A stretch of 40,148 nucleotides of DNA from Bdellovibrio sp. (lineage in GTDB: Bacteria; Bdellovibrionota; Bdellovibrionia; Bdellovibrionales; Bdellovibrionaceae): positions 1-40,148 of the forward strand of contig JABWCO010000015.1 in the NCBI GenBank assembly GCA_013360185.1, written 5' to 3'. The notes under the pieces were generated by a model. It was not told the DNA's origin. It ran no database searches and saw only the letters and a program-made list of their open reading frames with translations. Below are positions 9,456 to 21,717 of the stretch, piece by piece. The translations under genes were made by a program, and so were the position numbers. Each line of letters begins with the position of its first letter. Position 1 is the stretch's first letter.

Positions 9456-10097
9456 CTATTGGCAGCGAACAACTTGATTAGCTTGGCTGTAAAGTGTGTA
9501 ACCAGAGCAATCCATCACTAGGTAGTTACCGCTGTAAGTTTGACCTGTTGCACCTTCAGTACAAAGAGCCCAGCGAGAACCATCTGTGAAGTAACCGTTG
9601 CAAAGCTGAGTTGCACCGTTTGTGTTGTTCATGCAAAGTGCTGTGTTTGGCTGTTGCACATAGGCACCGTTCACGATTTGGAAACAGATATTTCCCTGCA
9701 TAACATAGTTGCCAGTGTTTGAACAAAGAGCTGTATTAGATTGCGGCACCAATTGGCCATTCACAGTTTGGTAACAAACACCGTTAACATATTGATAGGT
9801 TCCCGCAGAGCTAGAGCACAAAGCCGTGTTAGCTTGCTGGATCATCTGTCCATTCGCGTTTTGATAACAGATGCCATTGATAAGTTGATAGGTACCTGCT
9901 GTCGTGCACAGAGACGTATTCGCTTGTTGCACCAATTGGCCGTTCACGTTTTGATAACAGACACCATTTAATAATTGGTAGGTGCTTGCCGGCGCAGTTG
10001 AATTATTGCCACCCTTGCTACAATTCGCAAGAAAAGCGGTCATCGTAATCAGACACAAGATCTTAAATGTTTTAGTAACTAGATTTAATGTTTTCAT
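9456..10097 (-). CDS. Tandem-repeat (Cys-containing) putative lipoprotein
   Basis: Start MKTLNLVTKTFKILCLITMTAFLANC; followed by about four ~31-aa repeats of type TYQLxNGxCYQxxNGQxxxQxNTALC. Confidence 0.7.
   Translation of the reverse strand: MKTLNLVTKTFKILCLITMTAFLANCSKGGNNSTAPASTYQLLNGVCYQNVNGQLVQQANTSLCTTAGTYQLINGICYQNANGQMIQQANTALCSSSAGTYQYVNGVCYQTVNGQLVPQSNTALCSNTGNYVMQGNICFQIVNGAYVQQPNTALCMNNTNGATQLCNGYFTDGSRWALCTEGATGQTYSGNYLVMDCSGYTLYSQANQVVRCQ
9600..9985 (-). repeat. In-gene tandem repeats, about 93-bp units
   Basis: Repeated DNA and protein units (YQLLNGVCYQNVNGQLVQQANTSLC / YQLINGICYQNANGQMIQQANTALC / YQYVNGVCYQTVNGQLVPQSNTALC / YVMQGNICFQIVNGAYVQQPNTALC). Confidence 0.85.
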
Positions 10098-10552
10098 AAA
10101 TTTGTTTCCCTCTATGCCAAGGTATAAAGCAAGAGCACGGCCAACCTCTGCCAACAAAAAAATATCCTGACCTTTCAGCAAGTTACATGACCATGGAATC
10201 ATTATGAAACACCCCTTATTCGTCTGCTCCGTTGACAGTGCCGCCAATTGGCATACCCAAAAGTGTCACATCGTCTGAAAACGTTTCACCCCGAGACAAT
10301 CTTCTTGAGCACTTTGCACGTGAAAACAAACACATAAATCAAAAGTAAATTTCCCAGAATGAAACAGACCATTCAGGCAACACCCAAACACTCACAACAC
10401 ATCGATTCACACCAGATATATGAAGATAAAGATCGCAAGCCCCAGCGAAGCCAGTGCCCATTCAAGACGCAATGAACACCCACTTGAGGCAAGGCTAAAG
10501 AGTCAACCTGCCACGAATAGAAGCTAGCGATGAAGACGACGAAAATTTGAGA

Positions 10553-10697
10553 CTGGGGATTTTAAAGAAGTCCGTGGTCGAAGGTCGGCCTTTGTGGGCG
10601 CCACGATGGCGCGAACTCGACGGCGAAGCCGGCGAGCCACAACCGAGCCCGGAAGGCGTGCCGACCGCAGCGCCAGGGACTTCTTTAAAATCCCCAG
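10553..10697. repeat. Inverted-repeat-bounded GC-rich element (possible MITE/REP-like element or structured RNA)
   Basis: Perfect 21-bp inverted repeat: CTGGGGATTTTAAAGAAGTCC (10553-10573) and GGACTTCTTTAAAATCCCCAG (10677-10697); interior contains further complementary segments (GGTCGGC / GCCGACC). Confidence 0.8.
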
Positions 10698-10747
10698 CCG
10701 CAAATTCCCCGCGCTCGACCCTCACCCAATAACATATCAAAGCAAAA

Positions 10748-13159
10748 TTACTTAACCCGCAAAATACTAGGCCCATGTAACAAAGGCAGGATCTCAATCG
10801 ATGAGTTTAAAAACACATCATCGAAGTAATAAACGAATTCGCCTGGCGACATCACGGCGATCTCGGCAATGATGGTACCGCGGAAAACATCGTTATAACG
10901 ACTGTGCACTTGCGGAGCATTCAACAATAAACGCGAGAACTGCACTCGACGCGATGAATGCCTCATCGCATCTTGAATCGTGGCCGCTCCGATATTCGCA
11001 GCCTCAGCCGCGACCGTATTCATCACACCATGGCCTGATGTATCACCACGAGTCGGCAGGCTGTATCCTTGGCGCACACCAATGGCCTCCATCCCCACAC
11101 CCATCATGATAGCCACAGCACTTGAAAGCTGCACATTTGATAAAGAATTGTTCCCTGTCGGAGACGAGATGTTTAATGGTCCTTGAACGAATATTGGTCC
11201 CGTCGCATAGATACGACAACCCGAAATCGTTTGAATATTCGCGGAACTCAAAAGCACCGTGCCTTTGACTACGATATCACCTTCACACACAACAGTTGAA
11301 GTGTTGGTGAAGTAAGTCTTGGCACTGCCTGATCTCCATCCCAGCCCTTGTAACGATCCTTGCACATCATGAGTGGCCGCTTTATTAGTCATACGATTTA
11401 TAATTTCTGCCGCCGTGGGCGCACCGATGTATACATCACTATAACTGCTGACGGCACCGAACGTTCCAGCCGCTGGAATCACTGCTCCCGCCAAAGTTCC
11501 TGACAAGAGGTCACCACTGTCACCGAAAGGAAAGGTCACCAAACTGTATGTTTTGGGACGAAGACTTTGCAGCATCGCTTTATAACTTTGCCCAGAAACT
11601 GGATCGACGCCATTAGGCACATGCATGGTCTGCAGAACACGTCCGGATTCCCACACCTTTATGTTATCTAAAACTTGTGCATTCTCCGGAGTGACCGGAA
11701 ACTTTTTATCGGCAATTGCCATCTCTAAGTTTAAGTACGGCTCCACACTCCAATTCGAGCTGGGGCGCACAAAAGTGGAGCCATGACCGAAGTCGGAGAT
11801 AACGTTGGCATTAATCTGAGCATGACAAATCGTGCACGACAGACCCCGCGCCGCAAGGCCAGGCTTTAAATCCACAATCGGATTAGAGAGAATATTAATT
11901 TTGACCGTCACAGTGACGGGCTGCTGAGAACTGTCGTAAAGGTAAAACTTAATTTGATCCGTCACGTTCTTTAAACCACGTGGCGGAACATAGCGATATT
12001 CATTTCGTCCAGATAAAGTGTCCATCGTCGCGCCCAAGTTGGTGGTAATTTGCGTGCCCTTGGACGGAGTTAAAAATGATTGCACCACCGCATCGTCAGG
12101 ATCATTGATGTCTAAATTAAACGTCAAAGAACCATTTTGATAAACTTCATAAGTATCTTTATTCAAGCTGGGCAGTTTGTTGACTTTAGTAATCGTAAAG
12201 TTGACTACGACACTTTTTTGAAAGCTACCATTCGTAACTGAAAAGGTTGCAGAGTCTGCACCTGAATATCCACTGTTAGGACGATAGGTATAAGAAAGCT
12301 GACCTGGGTTTAAGTTTGAAATACTGCCACGGGAAGGGGCCCCCGTTGTTACCATATTATTGCTTGCCCCCAACTCAATACAACGCCCGATCAAAAGACG
12401 GAAGTTATCATCAAGAGACGTGTCCTGAGCCAAAGTTCTATTTAATGTGATCGTTCCCGTTTCCGCCGTGACACGCAAGGTGACCACGCCTTCGTCAGAA
12501 GCTCCATGCGAATCTGCTACACGCACGTTCACGGATTCCACACCATTGAAACCACACTGAGGATAATAGGCAAACTTACCATCACCTAAGGGGTCTAAGC
12601 GCCCCCCGTTAGACATACTTAAAATGTCATACGTTAAATTTTTATCGTCGACGTCAATCGCTGAAATGGTGATGTCAGTCGTCCCGTTTTCACTAGCGAC
12701 ACCCACTTCTTTTTCTTCCAAAATGGGCGCGTCGTTAATAGGTAAAACATTGATACTCGCCGCCTGAGAAATCACGATCGGTGATTCTTTACTAGGATCT
12801 TTAATCGTAAGAGAAAAGCGGAAGGTATCTTCACCAAAAAAATCTTGATTGGGCTTGTACTCAAAAGCTCCGGAGCTGGAATCAAGAGACACCAACTTTC
12901 CATTACCTGGCTGTGCCGTGAGTTTGAATTCTACCGTGGAACCTGTTTGTTTTAGTTCCGCCAAAATACTTTCGACATTGAGCTTATCTTTAAGCAGCGT
13001 ATCTTCATCGACTTGATAAGTGGAAGCGTAACCACTTTTAGAAAAAGACGACATGTCTTGAGAAAAAATAACTTGGGAACAGTTAACATAAAAAACAGAG
13101 ATGAGGAATCCCACAGGAATAACAAACAGCAGAGCCCTGCCCTTGCCAATAAAAGCCAT
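10748..13159 (-). CDS. Large cell-surface lipoprotein with cadherin/Ig-like repeats and one CxxCH heme-binding motif
   Basis: N-terminal signal with lipobox-like FYVNC; repeated beta domains (e.g. DVDDKNLTYDILSMSNGGRLDPLGDGKFAYYPQCGFNGVESVNVRVADSHGASDEGVVTLRV); CTICH motif; beta-rich C-terminus. Confidence 0.75.
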   Translation of the reverse strand: MAFIGKGRALLFVIPVGFLISVFYVNCSQVIFSQDMSSFSKSGYASTYQVDEDTLLKDKLNVESILAELKQTGSTVEFKLTAQPGNGKLVSLDSSSGAFEYKPNQDFFGEDTFRFSLTIKDPSKESPIVISQAASINVLPINDAPILEEKEVGVASENGTTDITISAIDVDDKNLTYDILSMSNGGRLDPLGDGKFAYYPQCGFNGVESVNVRVADSHGASDEGVVTLRVTAETGTITLNRTLAQDTSLDDNFRLLIGRCIELGASNNMVTTGAPSRGSISNLNPGQLSYTYRPNSGYSGADSATFSVTNGSFQKSVVVNFTITKVNKLPSLNKDTYEVYQNGSLTFNLDINDPDDAVVQSFLTPSKGTQITTNLGATMDTLSGRNEYRYVPPRGLKNVTDQIKFYLYDSSQQPVTVTVKINILSNPIVDLKPGLAARGLSCTICHAQINANVISDFGHGSTFVRPSSNWSVEPYLNLEMAIADKKFPVTPENAQVLDNIKVWESGRVLQTMHVPNGVDPVSGQSYKAMLQSLRPKTYSLVTFPFGDSGDLLSGTLAGAVIPAAGTFGAVSSYSDVYIGAPTAAEIINRMTNKAATHDVQGSLQGLGWRSGSAKTYFTNTSTVVCEGDIVVKGTVLLSSANIQTISGCRIYATGPIFVQGPLNISSPTGNNSLSNVQLSSAVAIMMGVGMEAIGVRQGYSLPTRGDTSGHGVMNTVAAEAANIGAATIQDAMRHSSRRVQFSRLLLNAPQVHSRYNDVFRGTIIAEIAVMSPGEFVYYFDDVFLNSSIEILPLLHGPSILRVK

Positions 13160-13296
13160 CTTTCCCCCAAACTGTGTTCCCAGAACACAGAAACTCTATC
13201 GGGTTTACGCGTACTGGACTTTAGGCAAAGCCGGAAACATTCTCAGTTTGAGACATTGATTTTACTAAGATGAAACTAATGAGGTTTTAAGGCGAC

Positions 13297-13710
13297 TTAC
13301 TTCTTACAAACCTGGGTCCACTGTCCGGTCAGCTTTAATGTGGCCTGAGAAGGAATCACACTATAGGTGCCTTCAGCCTTGCCAGTCAGGTCATAACTTT
13401 TTGCGGTCACTCGTCCCTTAATCGTACCCTGGGCGTTTAACTCGTCTTTTTTGCAGCTTAACGACGCCTCTAGATTTTGCCCTTTCATCTTCCAATGCTC
13501 TAAGCTGCAACCACTTTTCTTTAGCTCTTTGCTAATAGCTTCCTTAACGTTTTTCGCTTGAGCATCCGTGATGCACTCCTCACCTTCTGAGGTCGGTAAC
13601 GGAATATTATTTAGAACCAAGATGCTTTTCGTTTTCCATAAACCTGAGCGTAAATTTTGCGCCATAGCAGTCGAAGAAAGCAAAAGAAGGAAGATCACGG
13701 TTTTTTTCAT
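13297..13710 (-). CDS. DUF3617-like secreted protein
   Basis: Signal peptide plus LRSGLWKTKSI...C...GQNLEASLSCKK...GKAEGTYSV, pattern of DUF3617 proteins. Confidence 0.7.
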   Translation of the reverse strand: MKKTVIFLLLLSSTAMAQNLRSGLWKTKSILVLNNIPLPTSEGEECITDAQAKNVKEAISKELKKSGCSLEHWKMKGQNLEASLSCKKDELNAQGTIKGRVTAKSYDLTGKAEGTYSVIPSQATLKLTGQWTQVCKK

Positions 13711-13790
13711 GGATTCTCCAGGACCACAGCCCTAATAAGTGACGTTATTATTTTGTGCCTTAAGGAACCGAAAAGAAGATAGATGAGAGA

Positions 13791-13829
13791 ATTAAGGACG
13801 CTTCTATTTTTCGTAAAAGCGTCCTTAAT
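13791..13829. terminator. Stem-loop, possible ppdK terminator
   Basis: ATTAAGGACGCTT (13791-13803) pairs perfectly with AAGCGTCCTTAAT (13817-13829), immediately downstream of the ppdK stop; T-tract is weak. Confidence 0.55.
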
Positions 13830-13831
13830 GT

Positions 13832-16546
<2,715 letters not shown>

Positions 16547-16811
16547 AAGTCTCCCTCCAGAAATGTAAAATTATTGTCTTTATATGCCTGTATAAAACAC
16601 TTCTAAGTGCCTAATATCAATGAAATATTTAAAGATGCCTTTGCAATGAGTTATAGAGCCTCTGCTCAAACCCCAGCAACACTCAGAAAAGAACGAATTC
16701 ACTTTATTTTTTACATACTTAGCGGTCGAAATTGCATCTTAACAATTTCTTGAATCTCTTTCATTGCAACCTGTGCTAGAACGCCAGCATTCGCTTGCGA
16801 AGGAGAATTCC

Positions 16812-17132
16812 ATGAAAATAGCCCTTTTGGCTCTTGTCTTTTTGTCTACTAATTCAGCATTTGCGGCAGCTCCTCTTTGCCCGTATTTGGAAGGTCAAAT
16901 TTTTGCGGTGGTTCGCTCCGTGACTCCGGTCAGCGAAAAAAAATGCCGTGTGACTTTTGCGTGGGGACCTAAAGCTGTTTACGCTCCAGCTTATTCTTGC
17001 CCTTTAGATATCGATGAAGTCAGCTCATTCGGTGCTGAAACTGCTTATTGCGATGTTAAAGTGGGTGAAGAGATTTCTGGCGTCGTCATTCGTCCAACAG
17101 AAGGCACTCCACAAGATATTTTTCTTTACTAA
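16812..17132 (+). CDS. Secreted hypothetical protein
   Basis: ATG at 16812 with RBS GAAGGAG; signal peptide MKIALLALVFLSTNSAFAA. Confidence 0.65.
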   Translation: MKIALLALVFLSTNSAFAAAPLCPYLEGQIFAVVRSVTPVSEKKCRVTFAWGPKAVYAPAYSCPLDIDEVSSFGAETAYCDVKVGEEISGVVIRPTEGTPQDIFLY

Positions 17133-17198
17133 TTTTCGTAGGTACGTTGGGGGATTTGTCTGAATCAAAGACCTTGATCTGATATTTCCCCAACCTGA

Positions 17199-17232
17199 TA
17201 AAAAAAGGCTTCATTTCTGAAGCCTTTTTTTA
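17199..17232. terminator. Bidirectional rho-independent terminator
   Basis: AAAAAAGGCTTCA (17201-17213) / TGAAGCCTTTTTT (17218-17230) between convergent genes. Confidence 0.85.
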
Positions 17233-17235
17233 TGT

Positions 17236-18264
17236 TTAGTCTTTTTCTAGATCAATCACTTCAAAGTCGATCTTCAGTCCGACGTTTAACCCCTGGTCTT
17301 CCCAGTCGATTTCATCACCTAACAAAATAGAATTCGTAGAAGCTTGGAAAACCCAACCTTTCTTAGGATCGTTGGGAATTTCTTGGCTGCCGTAAAAAAC
17401 CTTAATCGTTTTTGGATTTGGGACGCGTGAAAGCTTCACGGAACCGGTCGCCCGTTTTACGATATCTGCCGCAAAACCTGCTAACTTAGAACCGAAGTTC
17501 GTGTCACACAAACTAAGAACATTGTTTTGGTTGGCATCAGCATTGACGACTTTTGCTAAGAAGTCTTCGATTTGTCCATCCAAAGGCTCTACGTCTTTAA
17601 AGCAAATATCCTTTTCTTTCAGCTTACGAATAACTCCGTAAGCCAAAACACGCTTAGGATCCACTTTTTTAGTTTTCAAAAACTGCATCAATTCTTCACC
17701 TGAAATGCGTGACTGATCCATAGCATCAGTAATGAAAATCACAGCTAAAAAAGCATCCTGGCGATAAAAACCATTATTAAATGTGTTTTCTAAACCGGGG
17801 CCCAACGCAGCTTGCACCGGTCCGAAAAGAGCCTCTGTACCACTGCCATTAATACCGACTTCCATTCTGTTTGATAAAACCTCAACAAAATCAGGTGTCG
17901 ATTTATCTAGATAGCGAGGCAGACCCGTCAGGCGTCCACAATGCATACTGCAGCTATCCATATCCGTAGTAACAACCCCAATATGATAATTGAGGATCGA
18001 CACTTTAGAAATCGCATCGGCAAACATGAAGGCGTTACGACTGACGTTTTCTTGAGCGTCCATCATACTGCCAGAGTTATCGATCACAAATAAGATATCC
18101 ACCTTCGGATTGAAAGCTTCAAAGTCTTTTGGTTTTTCGCTGACTTCTTCTTTGGTAATCGTTTCTTTCGGCACTAACAGGTTTCCTGAGGTGTAGGAGC
18201 TTCCACAACCCGAAAAAACCATGAAGGCAGAGACAAAACAGAATGCTTGAGTAATTTTATTCAC
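17236..18264 (-). CDS. VWA-domain lipoprotein (CglB-like candidate)
   Basis: Lipobox VFSGC; VWA MIDAS DILFVIDNSGSMMDAQ; last gene of the Agl/Glt-like operon. Confidence 0.8.
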   Translation of the reverse strand: MNKITQAFCFVSAFMVFSGCGSSYTSGNLLVPKETITKEEVSEKPKDFEAFNPKVDILFVIDNSGSMMDAQENVSRNAFMFADAISKVSILNYHIGVVTTDMDSCSMHCGRLTGLPRYLDKSTPDFVEVLSNRMEVGINGSGTEALFGPVQAALGPGLENTFNNGFYRQDAFLAVIFITDAMDQSRISGEELMQFLKTKKVDPKRVLAYGVIRKLKEKDICFKDVEPLDGQIEDFLAKVVNADANQNNVLSLCDTNFGSKLAGFAADIVKRATGSVKLSRVPNPKTIKVFYGSQEIPNDPKKGWVFQASTNSILLGDEIDWEDQGLNVGLKIDFEVIDLEKD

Positions 18265-18267
18265 TTC

Positions 18268-19866
18268 TTACTCCTTTTTCGCCGCAGCAGAGCAACCTTT
18301 TTTGACGTCCACTTTAAAATTAGAAAGTTCGTCAAACCAAAGTTCTTTGTCTTTTGCAAAATTCATCGCGTGTTTAACAGAGGTGCCTGTTGTGCCTTTT
18401 TTTACTTCGGCACTTGCGTTTTTAAATATTTTTCCAGAAGAGTCCACTTGTTGAATCATTTCCACTTCGACAATGCGCAAGCGTTGCATGACTTGTTTTG
18501 AATCTTCTAGCTCAGCCTTTGCCAGCTCTTGAACGCGTTGATAGCCAGAGCTTTTCACCATTTCAGCACGTGTGCGGATTTGGTTCTTTAAGGTTTCAAA
18601 CTGACCTTGCAGATTTCCATAAGACAAAGACTTACCAAAAAGCTTTTCAGCCAAGTCAGATTCCGCCTGCAAGGATTGCTCTCGCTTCACTAACAAGGTC
18701 AAAACTTCGTCTTTAGAAATATTTAATGGCAATGCGTGGGCTTCTTTACCCAATTTTGCAACTGGCACAGGACCGTTCTGAAGTGCCGTCATTAAATTTG
18801 CAACTGCTGGCTGACGGGGATCTGCACTTAGTTTTTCTAGAGCTACCAAGTGTTCGCCGAACTGAGACTTGATGGATTTCATCGTCGTCATCACGCCAGC
18901 GTAATCACACACTTTCAAGCTGCTGAAAGAGCCTAAAAGGTAAGATTCAATACCCACCCACCCTTTAAAATGTGGGTAAGTTAAAGTCTTGGTCAAAGCC
19001 ATTGCATTCTGCGGTTCGCCTTTACGCATGTAAGCCCAAGCCATTTCTTCTTGTGCTTGAAACCAGTAATCAGATTTTTTACCGATTTTTTCGTAATATT
19101 TTAACGCCGCATCTAGGAAACCATTTTGATAAAGTAAGCGACCCGCTGTGATCGTCATTAGATCTTTATCAATCGGATTGTTCTTAGACTTCATCAAGTG
19201 GGCTAACACTTGTGCTGCTTTACCGGCATCACCGCGGATACCCAAATTAAGGACCAACTGCCATTGCAAAATATTTCTTTGCACGGAATCGACGGGAGTT
19301 TTTTTGATCAGCTCCGTCAATGCTGTGATGTCTTCAGTCACATAGCTTTTTTGCAAAGCCACAGACATTTCAGCACCCAAACCAAAAGTTTCGGTCCAGA
19401 ACGGGGCCCAAGTCACATCAACAACGCCCCAGACAGGGTCCTTGTCATTGAGGTTTTCTTTCCAAAGACTGATCACAGTGCTATCAATTTTCGCAGGCTC
19501 TGTGATGCTTAAAAGTCCTTCAAAGCCGGTGATCTTTAAACCATTTTTAAAATTTAAAAAGGCTTGTAAAGCTTTACCAGTTTCAGAAGTTTGAAAAGCA
19601 GACCCGGTGAAAGCTGTGCTCCACTGGAACAAAGCCTTTTCATAGTTCTTTTCAACTAACGATTGGAAAAACAAATTTTGTTCTGCAGAAGACGGGTTCA
19701 CAACTTTTTTAAGTTTTGCGACTTCTTCACTTTCTACGAACTGAGCCGCAGATTGCGAAGACTTGCCCTCAAGAATACTCATGAGGTCGTCTTCGGCGTG
19801 GGCTGCCGTCGCGCCCACAAGTAACGAAGTTACGACAAGGGATTTTACTAACATCATAACATCCAA
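18268..19866 (-). CDS. Periplasmic TPR-like helical protein
   Basis: Signal peptide, helical repeat regions (ALKYYEKIGKKSDYWFQAQEEMAWAYMRKGEPQNAMALTKTL). Confidence 0.65.
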   Translation of the reverse strand: MDVMMLVKSLVVTSLLVGATAAHAEDDLMSILEGKSSQSAAQFVESEEVAKLKKVVNPSSAEQNLFFQSLVEKNYEKALFQWSTAFTGSAFQTSETGKALQAFLNFKNGLKITGFEGLLSITEPAKIDSTVISLWKENLNDKDPVWGVVDVTWAPFWTETFGLGAEMSVALQKSYVTEDITALTELIKKTPVDSVQRNILQWQLVLNLGIRGDAGKAAQVLAHLMKSKNNPIDKDLMTITAGRLLYQNGFLDAALKYYEKIGKKSDYWFQAQEEMAWAYMRKGEPQNAMALTKTLTYPHFKGWVGIESYLLGSFSSLKVCDYAGVMTTMKSIKSQFGEHLVALEKLSADPRQPAVANLMTALQNGPVPVAKLGKEAHALPLNISKDEVLTLLVKREQSLQAESDLAEKLFGKSLSYGNLQGQFETLKNQIRTRAEMVKSSGYQRVQELAKAELEDSKQVMQRLRIVEVEMIQQVDSSGKIFKNASAEVKKGTTGTSVKHAMNFAKDKELWFDELSNFKVDVKKGCSAAAKKE

Positions 19867-20561
19867 CCCATTTGTACTGAGGCAACACCTGTTAAGATGT
19901 CCTCATTACGGCTATAATATTCAGCTTTATACTGCTGAGCACGGTATTCAAAACGCGTCGTAAGATTTTGGTTCATCCAGAAGCCAATCCCCACACCGGC
20001 TGTCATCACAGGCACAGAAGCATTTGATAACTCAAGCGTTCCGTATCCGCCCATTAAGTACGTGTCAAAGTGAGCAACACCCCAGCTGCCAAAGCTTAAT
20101 TTACCAACGATAGGATACCAGTTGATAAGTCCCAACATCTCGCTTTTTTGGTAAATAACTTGCGGGAAAAGATAATTTGGATCTTTCGGATTTGCTTCCG
20201 CCGCGGCAGAGGCCCGCGCGACCATGTTCTTACCTTCTGGTGTCAAATTATTGAAAGAGTAGTTGTACTTCGCGCCCACGCTCCATTTTGGCGTGATGTG
20301 ATAGTGCACATTCAACCCTGCATTGGTCGTGCGGTTGTATGAGTCACCGCCAAAAACGCCAGAGAACTCGGGTGCAAATTCAAAACGATTCGTGCGGTCT
20401 GAAAAGCGGTTTTGCACCACTTCGCTTTCGACCTCAGGATTTAAAGCTTTCGCCTTCATATATAGGGCTTCATTGCCGCCGAAAGAATCTAGTTCCTGTT
20501 CAACTTGAGCAAAGGCAATAGAAGATAAAAATAATGCTGTAATTAAAGTTACTGATCTCAT
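19854..20561 (-). CDS. Outer-membrane beta-barrel protein
   Basis: Signal peptide; alternating amphipathic strands (YHITPKWSVGAKYNYSFNNL; GIGFWMNQNLTTRFEYRAQQYKAEYYSRNEDILTGVASVQMGWML). Confidence 0.75.
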   Translation of the reverse strand: MRSVTLITALFLSSIAFAQVEQELDSFGGNEALYMKAKALNPEVESEVVQNRFSDRTNRFEFAPEFSGVFGGDSYNRTTNAGLNVHYHITPKWSVGAKYNYSFNNLTPEGKNMVARASAAAEANPKDPNYLFPQVIYQKSEMLGLINWYPIVGKLSFGSWGVAHFDTYLMGGYGTLELSNASVPVMTAGVGIGFWMNQNLTTRFEYRAQQYKAEYYSRNEDILTGVASVQMGWML

Positions 20562-21715
20562 GGATTTGCCGCCTTTACTGTAAAGGAAACTACGTGTTCT
20601 GTAGTTGATTTAACCATTCTATATCCGCCGACATTGTCGACTTTGTATTTTAAAGAGTACGTCCCTGGAATCGCCGTTGTCGCATCAAAAATACCTGAAC
20701 AATCAATTTGATATTTTGTGCTATAGAAACGATTGCAGGTAAAATTACTGCCCGGCAAAATTAACGTCACGTCGTCTTGGGAAATCATTTCTAAAGTTCC
20801 CAAGCTTGACGGATCATAAATCGTGAAGCTTACCTGCATTCTTTCGCCCACAGTCAAATCTGGCAAATTCTGAAGTGTCATTTTCGTCGGACGCATGCGA
20901 CCTTCAGCTTCAAATTCCACGTCGTAGACATCTGACATCACACCGTGTTTAGAAACTGTCGAAATTCCGAAACAAAAGCGCCCGCCCACAAGATTGACGG
21001 CTTTACTTAGATCCACAGAAACTTCGCCTTGATATTTACCCGGAGCATTCGGCACGTTTGTCACTTTGCCTGCTTTTGCTAGGTAAACTGCAGTTTCACC
21101 GTAATAGCTCTTTGTACACTCACTGATAAGAACTTTGACGTCTACGAGAGCCATAGCATCGATGTCCTCAATCGTGAAAGGAAACTTGTAAGTTGCCCCA
21201 ACAACAATTTTACCTGTTGGTTTCGTGACAGAGTTCACAATCGGCTGAGTGTAAGTGTTAGCAATTGTCATTGGGATCGTTTTTTTCTCGATCATTCTGA
21301 CTGGATATTTTTCAGAGGGACGAGTCACCAATGTCGCTTGCAAAGTCAGCAAAACAGAATTGGCACTGCCAACTTTTACTTTGGTCGGAGTCCATACGAA
21401 ATCGCCTGTGACAGGATCATACTTCGCGTCTGGGAACTCGCCCAAGTTATCAATCGTCAAATCAAAATCAAGACCTTCAACCATCACGCGACCTTGAATT
21501 TTGAATCCTAAGGATGAACCCACGCGGCCGTTGATAAAGTCTGGAGCATCAATTTGTAAAGCCTCTTTATCAAATGGATCTTCGGGCTTTGGCTTTTGCG
21601 CCTCTGGGGGTTTGCCGTTGACGATCGTGTCTGGAGCTCCCTTAATGGGGTTTTGCTCCATTTCGCAACCTGATAAAAGCATCATGCCTGCTAAAATAAC
21701 AATTAGAAATTTCAT
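20558..21715 (-). CDS. Putative lipoprotein with Ig-like beta domains
   Basis: Lipobox MLLSGC; beta-rich domain DFINGRVGSSLGFKIQGRVMVEGLDFDLTIDNLGEFPDAKYDPVTGDFVWTPT. Confidence 0.7.
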   Translation of the reverse strand: MKFLIVILAGMMLLSGCEMEQNPIKGAPDTIVNGKPPEAQKPKPEDPFDKEALQIDAPDFINGRVGSSLGFKIQGRVMVEGLDFDLTIDNLGEFPDAKYDPVTGDFVWTPTKVKVGSANSVLLTLQATLVTRPSEKYPVRMIEKKTIPMTIANTYTQPIVNSVTKPTGKIVVGATYKFPFTIEDIDAMALVDVKVLISECTKSYYGETAVYLAKAGKVTNVPNAPGKYQGEVSVDLSKAVNLVGGRFCFGISTVSKHGVMSDVYDVEFEAEGRMRPTKMTLQNLPDLTVGERMQVSFTIYDPSSLGTLEMISQDDVTLILPGSNFTCNRFYSTKYQIDCSGIFDATTAIPGTYSLKYKVDNVGGYRMVKSTTEHVVSFTVKAANP

Positions 21716-21717
21716 TT

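Noticed and set aside
10495-10797. ORFs on both strands across the 10.5-10.8 kb gap
   Set aside because: They arise from the GC-rich inverted-repeat element; low-complexity products (SSSSRHRGAHKGRPS) and overlap with the neighbouring CDS; no plausible start context.
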